From positions 1 through 26,681 of the IMG/VR virus record IMGVR_UViG_3300010297_000068: a stretch of 26,681 bases of DNA. One strand, written 5' to 3'. This DNA is from a virus. The notes beneath the pieces were generated by a model. It was given only the letters and a program-made list of their open reading frames with translations. It was not told the origin of the DNA and made no database searches. The translations under genes and the position numbers were made by a program. Position 1 is the first letter of the stretch; every line of letters begins with the position of its first letter. Shown here one piece after another: positions 1 to 9,900 of this stretch.

Positions 1-3000
1 ATCCTCCTCACCCATTCTAGAAATCCAAACAGTATATTCGTTGGAAGCTGACAAGAGTACAACAGAATATGTTTTACCACCTTCACAATACACTGGTGAT
101 GGGAAAATAAAGGTTGTTGCAACAGTAGCGTCATCGGATAAAGAAACTTGAGAAGGATCTAGAACCACTTCTCCGAAAGGTAATATTTCTGTCGTAGGTA
201 AACCAGTTTGCATTGTTCTCACCTGTAATGTAACAGGTAGATTTTTTGTATCTTTTGTTTTGAAGAAAATGTCAACCTTAGTCAAAAATACACCAGGATT
301 TTCTGGAACTTCAAAAGATTGTGCAAGTGGATCGACCCATCTAGTCTGTCTTACCGATCTATCGGAGAAAGTAGTATTGGATTGTAAACTAGTAGTTTCT
401 TCAACTGTAGTTCTTTGTCCAGACAATACATTCCTTTCAATTGTTGCATTTCTAAGTCTTAGAGTCACTTCCTCGGTATTATTAAGTGTACCAGAAGAAC
501 TATATGTAGATTCTGCAGAACTATCTGTGCTTCCAGAAATAGTTGAGTTCTGTTTACTTGTCGTAAGTGTAAAAGTTTTGGATCCTGTTTCAAAACTAGG
601 TGCTGATTGTAAGGTAGGATCTGGGATAAAGAATGATCCAATAATAGTGCCAGCTGAATCAGTGACCAATCTCAAATTGCTTATCGTAGCAACTGCTCCA
701 CTAGTTTCACCTTTAAGTTGCATATTTTTTGCAACATATCCATAAAACTTAGAATCGGATTGTAGTTCTAAACTAGCAGTATCTATGTTTAATAATGTGG
801 ATGTACTTGAGTATGATAATGGAATATTTTCAGTTATTTTATATGGATTTTTCACATAAACTTGCTCTGGAGAATTATATGGTCCATATTTGTGATTTAA
901 CTTTGCAAGTCTAAATCTAGCAGAAACTGTTCCGGAACTAGCAACTACAGTTTCACCTACTTGGAAAGAACCACTATTCATCTGAATTTCCAAGAGTTTT
1001 GGAACAATGTACTTGTTTACATCAACATTATCAAAGAACGCATAAAGTCTTGTACTTGGTTTTAATCTCTTTGCAATAAATTCTATATTTCTAGAACGCA
1101 TTGTATGAATTACATCGGTAGATACTACTCTATCTCCTAAATTAGTACTATCAAATTTTTCGCCAACTTTATACTGAATTCCTTCCCTAGATTGATTTGT
1201 AGTGGTTAAAGTAGTTACATCACTGAAATTGAGGAAAGTATCTCTAAAAGTGGTTGTAGTTGTAACAGGAATTCCTCTTCCACTCTGGAAACTTCCCCAA
1301 TTTGAACTGCTGCGTAATTGAGAAGTTCCTGTTCGTATTCTTCCGAGATTTCTAGTATTTGTTATTTCAGTTCCCGTCCAAGTTGTCTCCCATGCACCCC
1401 AGTCTATAGGAGAAAATCCTGTATTTGTATCAATAGCGAGTTGTTTTACGGTCTCTTCATAATTACCTTCTTGATCAAGGGTTCTCTTTGATTTTTTGGT
1501 TTCAATCCAAGTATCTGTAGCTGGATTCAATTCAATAACACCAATCCAGTTAACAACGTGGAATGGATTTACATTTTCAGACCTTGTAGCAAATTTATTT
1601 TCCAACCATACTTTTTCACTATATTTTAAACAAACAACATCACCAACTTTAACAGAATTTGGAGTTCCAAGATCTTTAACAAATCTTAAATCTGCCGCTG
1701 GATCTGGATTTTGAGAAACACCACCTGTAGCTTCTGAACCCAACAATAGGTCTACAGAAGTGGTGTAATGTTGGGATCTCAATATACCTTCGGCAGTATC
1801 AATACTGCATTTATGGAAAGGAACTCCCAACGCTCCAGCAAAGACAGTTTTAAAGTTATCTACAAAAAATCCCGACTTAAATTTATCTAGATTTGTTGTT
1901 GAATCTCTAATAACTAAATTCTTAGTATCAGATTCCAATATACTTAAAGAACTATAATATTCAACGTTGGCCAATCTACTTTCCAAAGCAGAGATATCTT
2001 TCATTCTATATCTCTTATGTTTAGCCAACTCCACTGTTGCGTCATTAACATTGTATAAGTACGCAGGTAAAGTAATTTTTGCAACTTCTAAAGCGGAATC
2101 AACTCTATTTGGTGTTTTTGGTTCTAGGTCAGGAACACCTTCAGATAAGACAAATTCACCATCTTTATTCAAGTAAAGAACATCTATTCTAGGTAGATAG
2201 TGGGAGTACGAAATCTCCAGATTTTTGTTTTTAGCGAGGAAATATGAAGAGGAATTCGTATTATTTTCAAAAGATCTAGCATTCCACTCAAATGGAGAAT
2301 ATGTATTTGTATTTGGATCGTATGGTGAAACTCTTGGTCTGAGATCTATGGTATCAATAACTTTAAGACCGTTAAGATCTAAAACTTTTTTAGAGAATCT
2401 ATTTTCATCATAAGAATTGGCAACTACCAAATCACCCTGATCAGATGGGTCTATTGTGTAATTATTATAAACAATCTTAAGTCGTCTTGTTGGAGCACTA
2501 GTTGACTCTATTCTTGTTATATAAGAATAATCGACAATATCTTCCTGCTGACCATTAGAAAATTTAAAATCATTAACTATATTTCTATCACCTTCTATAA
2601 TTGCATCAACACTTCCAATAAGATTGGACTCTAAGAAAGTTATCTTTTCTTCCCTTATAAATGAATTTTCATTAACATATACAAATTCAACTTGATTAGT
2701 TCCATTATTTGAAATGAGCATTGCTCTTGCATTACTTTCATCACCATATATAATTTCACCTTTAACTGTGTTCAATACATTGCTATTAAGATTTTTTAAT
2801 GTAAGTTTGGGCAATTCTGGTTCATTTGTGTCGTTAGATTCAAAAATACCCATAACATCAGTAACATCTGGAACATTCAAAGATATTTTTTCATCCTGAA
2901 CTCTGGTTCCATAAACTGAACTGAAAGTCAATCCGTCATTTAAAGTTTCCGTACCTATACCAGAAGAATTTTCTTTTGATCTGGTAATGTTTAAAATAGT

Positions 3001-5340
3001 TCCTCTATTATGAATTTTTCTCTTAGGAGTTAAATTTTGTTTCTTTAGTGTTGCAATTAAAGTAGCGGATCCACTAGCAACATTCAAATCCACAAAAGTT
3101 ACAGTTCTTCCGCCAGAAATAGAGAATTGTGATTCATCTAAAGTTTCAATGGTTCCATCTGAATGCACTAAAGTATAGTCTTCCTCATCAAAAGGTTCCG
3201 CAGTGATATCTGGATCACTTTCCAAAGTTATTGAGAAAGAATTTGCACTTATTGTAACTGGATATGATTTTCTATATACAAGACTCGCTTTACTCAGATC
3301 AACGAAGGAGATGTCTGTATTTTCAAGTTCTTCATACAAATACGCTTCTTTTGAATTGAGAACTTCTGGGTAAATTTTAACAACTGAATTCAAACTAAGT
3401 TCGGAAGTTGGTAGAGATCCATTATTTACTCCACTTACATTTGCGGTTGCTTCTATTTCTATAGATTTAGAAGTTGTACTGACAGTTTTTACTCTATTAT
3501 ACGTAGGATTAGTTTGTCCGGTTTTTGTATACGCAAAAATGTCACCAGTTTTGATTCCAACACCAAAATTATTTCCAGAAGTGGTGACTGTACTTACACC
3601 AGCACTTTCCGCAGAAATAGTAAATGTCGAAGTTGTTGGTGCTAAGAATTTAACTAGATCGAGAATAGGATCCGCAGTAAAATCTATGCCTACACCAACT
3701 ATTTGTTTTACATCATTTATGGAGTACTCATCTATTTTAGAAATAACGGAAGATAGTTCAACACCATTTACATTTATAGCTTCTCTAATGGAAAATGTAC
3801 CAGAAGTTTCATATAGAACTAATTGATTAGAGTTGGTGGCATCTTCTACGAGGTATGCAGTGGCTCCACTATTTTTACCTTCAATATATGCTGGAGTTGA
3901 TATTGTAACGGGAGTACTCAGATTCAAATATGTATAAGTCTGAATATCATACAAAACCGTTTCAAAAACTGATTGCGGGCCCTGATACTCAGCATTTTTT
4001 AATTTCAAATCATATATTCTTGCAATACCAATGTCTAATCCAGAAGCTGTTCCTGGAGTTGATGTTCTATCTGAATATAATCTTACCTGACTTGTTGTTC
4101 CAAGTCCTACATTAGTTGTTCCGTAAACATTATTAAGTTCTAACTGATTTCCCAGATTTACAGTTACTGAAGTATTGTTAACCTGTGCTGTTGTTCTTGG
4201 TTTTTTAACGTCAATATTAATAGTGTCAATAGTTTCTACTTCATATCCTTTAACATATGCTTTTCCAGGAGAAATCTGGAGGTTATAAAGATCGTCAGTA
4301 GGAACATTCCCCTGTTTTGTTAACTGATTAAAATTAAATACGCCATCATTACCAATTCCATCACTTAAACATTCTTTGGCGTAAACTGTAAATGGTTTTA
4401 CATAATAATCTCCAGATTCTTCAGAAGTTCTTCTCGCAAGAACATCTGTTATTAAATCTCTAAGTTCTGTTTTTCTAACAAAATCTAGTAAAACACCATT
4501 TTCAATCCTCATTAACTCAATAAAGTTTTGATCATTGAAATCGTCTATGGGTTTTTTAGATAATCTTGTAGTTATTTTTAATCTATCGGCTCCTGGGGCA
4601 GCAAAATTAGAAAATCCTCTTGCATTGTCAAATAGATCATTATTTGTTCTTGATGCAGTGATTAGATCTTCATCAACAGATAAACCAACCCTGTATGATG
4701 GTCTATTTGTGTACTGATCAAGAATTATTGTTTCACTAAAAACATCGATAAAAAATCCTCTAATAAAATAGACTCCAGATTCTATCTTTGCTGCTGATCC
4801 AGTACGAACTGCATCATTAAGAATACAAGTAGCAAATGTCGAATTTTCTCTAACACTGCCTACACCATAATCTACTGTCGAAAGACTTACTAACTCTTCT
4901 CCATCCACAAAAGTAGTTGATTCAAAATTTTCTTCTCCAGATCCTTGATACTTAATATATAAAGTATAATATCCATTTTCAGATTCGGAGTCAGTAATAA
5001 ATGAATCTACTTTTGCTACTACACCACTAGAAGAACCTTTAATTAGTTTCCCAACAAAACTAGAAATATAAGTAGAAACAGACAATCCAAGGTGTTCTGG
5101 ATCTATTTGCACACAAGTATATTCAGAATCATATGCTACATTTCCTGGTACTATAACTTCACCTTCTTTGAAAAAATGTGTACCAAATTTTTCAATTTGA
5201 TCTTGCAGAATAGATTGTAACGTCGTTAATTCTCTAGCCTGAATAGAGGTTCCTGGCTTAAATAATACCTTTTGATAATTTTTAGTTCTGTCAAAATCAT
5301 CAAAATATGGAGATGTATTTAGGTTGGTATTTTGTGCCAT
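1..5340 (-). CDS. DUF4815-type virion structural protein (3' end outside window)
   Basis: This is a long open frame of 1780 codons starting at ATG 5338-5340 and still open at base 1, so the C-terminus is missing. The N-terminus (about residues 9-57) carries the PYFDDFDRTKNY, VLFKPG and QARELTTLQS motifs that I recognise as the start of DUF4815 proteins, which are common next to the baseplate genes of T4-like marine phages. Near residue 1427 is KRLKPSTRLYAFFDNVDVN, and near residue 1675 is DPLAQSFEVPENPGVF, both typical of the later parts of these proteins. The middle is beta-rich, low in cysteine and looks like repeated sandwich domains. The gene follows gp8 by 6 bases, and a GGAG about 12 bases before ATG lies inside the gp8 tail. 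The position after gp8 is where T4 has gp9 and gp10, so a peripheral baseplate or fibre-attachment role is inferred. No enzymatic motif was seen. Confidence 0.8.
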   Translation of the reverse strand, partial: MAQNTNLNTSPYFDDFDRTKNYQKVLFKPGTSIQARELTTLQSILQDQIEKFGTHFFKEGEVIVPGNVAYDSEYTCVQIDPEHLGLSVSTYISSFVGKLIKGSSSGVVAKVDSFITDSESENGYYTLYIKYQGSGEENFESTTFVDGEELVSLSTVDYGVGSVRENSTFATCILNDAVRTGSAAKIESGVYFIRGFFIDVFSETIILDQYTNRPSYRVGLSVDEDLITASRTNNDLFDNARGFSNFAAPGADRLKITTRLSKKPIDDFNDQNFIELMRIENGVLLDFVRKTELRDLITDVLARRTSEESGDYYVKPFTVYAKECLSDGIGNDGVFNFNQLTKQGNVPTDDLYNLQISPGKAYVKGYEVETIDTINIDVKKPRTTAQVNNTSVTVNLGNQLELNNVYGTTNVGLGTTSQVRLYSDRTSTPGTASGLDIGIARIYDLKLKNAEYQGPQSVFETVLYDIQTYTYLNLSTPVTISTPAYIEGKNSGATAYLVEDATNSNQLVLYETSGTFSIREAINVNGVELSSVISKIDEYSINDVKQIVGVGIDFTADPILDLVKFLAPTTSTFTISAESAGVSTVTTSGNNFGVGIKTGDIFAYTKTGQTNPTYNRVKTVSTTSKSIEIEATANVSGVNNGSLPTSELSLNSVVKIYPEVLNSKEAYLYEELENTDISFVDLSKASLVYRKSYPVTISANSFSITLESDPDITAEPFDEEDYTLVHSDGTIETLDESQFSISGGRTVTFVDLNVASGSATLIATLKKQNLTPKRKIHNRGTILNITRSKENSSGIGTETLNDGLTFSSVYGTRVQDEKISLNVPDVTDVMGIFESNDTNEPELPKLTLKNLNSNVLNTVKGEIIYGDESNARAMLISNNGTNQVEFVYVNENSFIREEKITFLESNLIGSVDAIIEGDRNIVNDFKFSNGQQEDIVDYSYITRIESTSAPTRRLKIVYNNYTIDPSDQGDLVVANSYDENRFSKKVLDLNGLKVIDTIDLRPRVSPYDPNTNTYSPFEWNARSFENNTNSSSYFLAKNKNLEISYSHYLPRIDVLYLNKDGEFVLSEGVPDLEPKTPNRVDSALEVAKITLPAYLYNVNDATVELAKHKRYRMKDISALESRLANVEYYSSLSILESDTKNLVIRDSTTNLDKFKSGFFVDNFKTVFAGALGVPFHKCSIDTAEGILRSQHYTTSVDLLLGSEATGGVSQNPDPAADLRFVKDLGTPNSVKVGDVVCLKYSEKVWLENKFATRSENVNPFHVVNWIGVIELNPATDTWIETKKSKRTLDQEGNYEETVKQLAIDTNTGFSPIDWGAWETTWTGTEITNTRNLGRIRTGTSQLRSSSNWGSFQSGRGIPVTTTTTFRDTFLNFSDVTTLTTTNQSREGIQYKVGEKFDSTNLGDRVVSTDVIHTMRSRNIEFIAKRLKPSTRLYAFFDNVDVNKYIVPKLLEIQMNSGSFQVGETVVASSGTVSARFRLAKLNHKYGPYNSPEQVYVKNPYKITENIPLSYSSTSTLLNIDTASLELQSDSKFYGYVAKNMQLKGETSGAVATISNLRLVTDSAGTIIGSFFIPDPTLQSAPSFETGSKTFTLTTSKQNSTISGSTDSSAESTYSSSGTLNNTEEVTLRLRNATIERNVLSGQRTTVEETTSLQSNTTFSDRSVRQTRWVDPLAQSFEVPENPGVFLTKVDIFFKTKDTKNLPVTLQVRTMQTGLPTTEILPFGEVVLDPSQVSLSDDATVATTFIFPSPVYCEGGKTYSVVLLSASNEYTVWISRMGEED

Positions 5341-5346
5341 TGTATC

Positions 5347-6942
5347 TTAAAACTCCAGTATTACTTTAATATCTTCTTTTTGATTTGAAGATCTAGGAAT
5401 CGGTGCTCTATTGTCGATGTATATAATTTCACCAGATTTTACATTATATTCTGCAGAAGCTATTCCAGCGACAAAATTTATACCCAATTGGTATGTTCTA
5501 TTATTTATTGTAGTAGATATACCTGTAAAGTTATCATCAATACTTAGAGCAGGCCCAATCAAAGAATCACAATTGATAGTTGTACCATAACCAGCATCTG
5601 GACTAGAAGTGAAAGGAAGAATTTTATATCCAGATTCACTAGATGCTAAACCTGTAGGTTGGTAATACTTCAGTACTCCCGTAACAGAATCCCAAGAAGC
5701 AACGTAACCAATCGCAGTCGATCCAAATCCCACTGTTTGTTTAATAACAGAGTCCACACCATAAGTAGTGTTCGTGGTAACTCCAGCCAATTTAAGGCCT
5801 TTTAATCCACTGACCAAAGAAGAATTCAATACTTCGGTCTGACTATTTACAACAGTTGGATTTCTCATGACACCAACTCTAGCAAAATCATTCCCAACAA
5901 TTATGTCTGGATTTGATTCTAAAGTTTCAAATCTAGAATATAAAAGAACTCTATAAGAACCCAATTCTCTATAAACATCATATCCATGACCACCTTTAGG
6001 GGGTATAATCACACTAAAAGAAGCTTTAGATGTTGTACCAATACCAGTATTTGATAATCTACTCAAAGGACCATTAAGTTCTGTTCCAGGATCTCCTGGG
6101 AAAAATTCAACAGTTCCGTATGTATACCCCTTACCTCCCTCAGTAACAATAACATCTGATACTTTTCCAAAAGAATCAATGGTGATTGTCGCTTTTCCTC
6201 CAGTACCGTCTCCAAGTATGGGTACATTTGAGAAGGAAGTTGAGATTGGTTGATAATTAGATCCCCTATTATCAATCAAAACTACTTCTATTTTTCCATC
6301 AATAGCATTGTTTTTTAATGATATTGACTCACCAAGATTTCCCCAATCTTCTGGAACTGGAATATATTCAATAGAATCAAATTTAATCAATTCACTAGGT
6401 TTTATTGTATAAAGATACTTCCACAAATAACCATCACCACTAGATCCAGCCTCTCTTGGTTCTAGGTCAATAAAAGTTGGTTCATCATATGAAGGTCTTC
6501 CTTTTGGATTTTCGGGATCAGTTCCATTTTTTAAACAAACATAAACTCTAAGATCTTCATTTACAACATAGTAATTTGCACCATAAAGATTTGTTTGACC
6601 AGTTACTGGGGTTGAATTATAAACGTTATAATCATGTCTATACATTTCATAGGTGTTTCCAGAAACCCAGTTCACTTTTCTAACTAGTCTTCTTACATCT
6701 TGACTAGTTATTTGTTTCATTGCAATAATACTCTCCTTTATTTGAGATTCTTCTCGAAATCCATCTAAAGGAGACGGAGTATTATTTGTCCAAATTGTAC
6801 TTCCACCAGATTCTGGACTATTGGAGTTGGGTAATCCAATAAAAGTATAATACTTATTAGAAGAATCCCCAACGCCAGAAACACTTTTTACAAAGTTCTC
6901 AGCATTTAAAATCCTAAATTGATCAGATATGATGGCAGGCAT
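5347..6942 (-). CDS. 8: Baseplate wedge protein gp8
   Basis: This is the homologue of T4 gp8, a dimeric beta-rich component of the baseplate wedge that contacts gp7, gp6 and gp10. At residues 169-182 is GDGYLWKYLYTIKP, matching the GDGYVWEYLFEIPP segment I recall from T4 gp8. The C-terminus, SGEIIYIDNRAPI (503-515) ending in a short beta strand, matches the T4 gp8 end SGEMIYMENRPPI. At 531 residues it is about 200 longer than T4 gp8 (334). The extra length lies mainly between residues about 215 and 500 and includes a GGKGY repeat (269-273) like those in the neighbouring giant protein. The start MPAIISDQFR is usual for the family. There are 25 bases between this gene and the giant gene, containing part of a possible late promoter; the ribosome binding site is weak and A-rich. 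Confidence 0.9.
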   Translation of the reverse strand: MPAIISDQFRILNAENFVKSVSGVGDSSNKYYTFIGLPNSNSPESGGSTIWTNNTPSPLDGFREESQIKESIIAMKQITSQDVRRLVRKVNWVSGNTYEMYRHDYNVYNSTPVTGQTNLYGANYYVVNEDLRVYVCLKNGTDPENPKGRPSYDEPTFIDLEPREAGSSGDGYLWKYLYTIKPSELIKFDSIEYIPVPEDWGNLGESISLKNNAIDGKIEVVLIDNRGSNYQPISTSFSNVPILGDGTGGKATITIDSFGKVSDVIVTEGGKGYTYGTVEFFPGDPGTELNGPLSRLSNTGIGTTSKASFSVIIPPKGGHGYDVYRELGSYRVLLYSRFETLESNPDIIVGNDFARVGVMRNPTVVNSQTEVLNSSLVSGLKGLKLAGVTTNTTYGVDSVIKQTVGFGSTAIGYVASWDSVTGVLKYYQPTGLASSESGYKILPFTSSPDAGYGTTINCDSLIGPALSIDDNFTGISTTINNRTYQLGINFVAGIASAEYNVKSGEIIYIDNRAPIPRSSNQKEDIKVILEF

Positions 6943-6964
6943 TTTTACTTTTTAGACTTTTTTA

Positions 6965-6972
6965 TATTTAGT
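6965..6972 (-). promoter_or_regulatory. Possible late promoter before gp8 (variant octamer)
   Basis: The minus strand reads ACTAAATA, one or two bases away from the T4-type late octamer TATAAATA / cyanophage NATAAATA. It overlaps the stop codon of the giant gene and lies 23 bases before the gp8 ATG, a normal distance. It could give gp8 and the DUF4815 gene an extra late transcript downstream of the 14 kb gene. The match is imperfect in an AT-rich genome, so this is tentative. Confidence 0.35.
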
Positions 6973-9900
6973 CACTTACGACTGATCTAGTTCTCATAAC
7001 TTTAGCAGAAGTACTTAAACCAGTCAATCCATTGTCAGTGTAAGTTTCGAAAGCTTTACCTCCACTGATACTAAGAGATCTATTCTGATAATCATATATC
7101 TTGGACCAACTATATTTACCATAGAATCCATTTGTATTGATTCCAGAGAAAGATGATCCATCATACTCCCCTCGGACGGCTGCATTAACTCCACCATTAG
7201 CGTCTGGAGCAAAGTGGCAGGTTACTGTTACAATTCCAGCATAAGGTTGAGTAATGAAATCAACTCTATAAACACCATCAAGATAATTGGTAGAAATTCC
7301 AATCACAGAGTTTGGATAATTAGCCATTCCACCCAAGTATGTAGATATAGAAACTAAACTACCATCGGTTTCAACATTGCTATCACTAATTATGAAATAG
7401 TCTCCAATATCCAACAGTGAATTTATAACTCCAAAAGTATTTGGTGCGGAATATCCAACTCCCAAAGTACTATTATCATAACTTTCTGATTGTAAAGTAA
7501 ATTCTAACTTAGGAGAAGTTGTTCCAATACCAGGAGATCCGGGTAAGAAAGTAGTTACTCCAATTAAATTACCATAATCACCAATTACTTTGAATGAGTT
7601 TATGGTTTCAACTTTGAATGTATCCGATTCTATCAACACATTAGGAACATCAGAATCAACATAACCAAATCCACCATCAGTAACTTGAATAGAAGTTACT
7701 TCACCGTTTGTAACTGTACCAACTGCTTCAGCTCTATGATATACTGGGACAGAAGAAATAATTGTTCCTGCTGCACCAACCACAATAAACTTGCCATTTG
7801 GATCATAGTCATTAACAAAGATATAATCACTAAATTCATCGAACTGCGAAAGATCTCTATATACCCAATTGACAAGATCCAGAGAATAATAGAACTTACC
7901 TGCGGAAGTATTGGCAAAATATACATTTTCAAAATATTCTATATTTAAAATATTTTCTGAGGCAGGAATTGTGTTTGCAATTTGTTCGTAAGAAACTTGT
8001 GTAGTACTTCTTAAGATAATTCCACCATTTCCAACAATAATAAAATCATTTCCATCATGTATTATTTTATTGAAGTTAATGAGAGGTACTCCAGAAGTTA
8101 TGGTGTCCCAAATATTTCCATTATTGGAATTAATAACAGTACCATTATCACCAACTGCAACAAATATATTTTCTGCAAAAACGATAGAATTTAAATCAGA
8201 AAGAGTATTGGAAACTCTACTGATAAATCTTTCTGGATACACACTATCGGATTCAAATATAGAACCTGCTGTTCCAACTACAACCCACTTATTGAGTCCC
8301 ACTGCGATAGATGTAAATGTACCATTATAAGTTGTTGGGTTGTATCCAATAATTCCCACTCCAGGTGCGGTTTCTTCCTCGAAAGAATCTATTTCTATCC
8401 AAGACGTTAGAGTATTGGAGAATCCTACAGACTGTGCAATTGTGGCTTCGTTTCCAACTGCCAGAATAATATCAGATGATCCAATAGAAATTCTATTAAC
8501 ATCCAAAAGATTAATAGTAGATCCAACACCAACATCTCCAGTTACCCAATTAGTTGAATCATAACTATATGAATATAGAGAACTATTACCAACAGATACT
8601 AGTTGATTTCCGTAAGAAATTGAATTAAATTGTGAATTGGAATCTATTGCAAAAATACTATCATCTATTACAGATGTTTGCCACTGATAAACTGGATCCT
8701 TTAATTTAATAGCCGAGGAAGATACTATTACTTTTGGCAATAATGTGTTTCCATATCCAACACCACCGTCAGTTAAAACTATAGAAGATACTGTAGATGA
8801 TGCAGAAACAACAGCGTATGCAGTTGCAGATTCAACTTTCTGATTTTCTGTAACAATAATATCCCTAAGATTCTCAGTAAGTTCATCCAAATCTTCAAAT
8901 AGTGGAAATGCATTATCAACATAAATGACTGTATCTCCGGGATCAATGTCTTTAATAATAGTTGCGTTGGGAACAACTCTAGATTTTAACCCAGGTCTGG
9001 ATTTGGAGAATAAAGTTCCAGAAATAATTTTATCGGTCTTTTGTTTTTGCCAAGTTATTGGTCTAATAGAATTAGTATCACTATTAATACCAATACTATT
9101 ATAAACGAAAGTATCTATTTGATCGGAAGAAACAATAGTCTTTACTGTTCTTGGGAACTGTTCAATGTCAAAAATGTCAAGAGAACTTTCTTGTATTGTT
9201 ACTACATCACCTTCTTTTATTGATGGTGGTGGAACAATTTCTTCTACATCTATTGAAGAACCTCTATAATAAAGTATTACGCACTTAGAATCGGGTATTG
9301 GGGGTTCTGTAAATATAACTCTACTTCCTCTGAAAGAGTAAGCATAAGTAGGATCCTGCAGTACATCATTAATCCATATGAATATATTATTTGTTATATC
9401 CATATCAGAACCTTCAAGAGTTTTCAAATTGACAATTTGGTCTTGACCATTAATTTCTTGACTTAAAGTAAACTTGGTTCTAAAACCATTAAAAGCAGAA
9501 CTTATATCATTGAAAACAATGAATTGTCCTGGATAAAACGCACTAAAATCATCTGTTTCGATTCTATCAACGGTTAATATAAACTCCTCAACTTGTCTAA
9601 ATGATACAATTCCACCACTTCCAGTAAAGGAAGAGATCACTGTACTAATACCTGCATCTATCTGGAATTCATTAGTTGTTCCAGAACCAACTGTAGGAAT
9701 CCCAATTACCTTAGAGTCAAAATCAAATCCAAATGTAGATCCCAATATTCTGACATCATCACCAATCCCTAATAAGTGATCAGTTAATGTTGTAATAGTA
9801 GCTATACCACTTACATTATAGTATTCTGTGGTGAGAATTTCTAGATTGTCATTTCTAAGATTTACAGTTGGAATGCCAACTACTTTTATTTGATCATCGA

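Noticed and set aside
260-745. Plus-strand open frame of 161 codons
   Set aside because: It lies entirely opposite the DUF4815 gene, its protein is low-complexity Ser/Val/Leu-rich sequence mirroring the antisense codons, and no ribosome binding site or promoter was seen.
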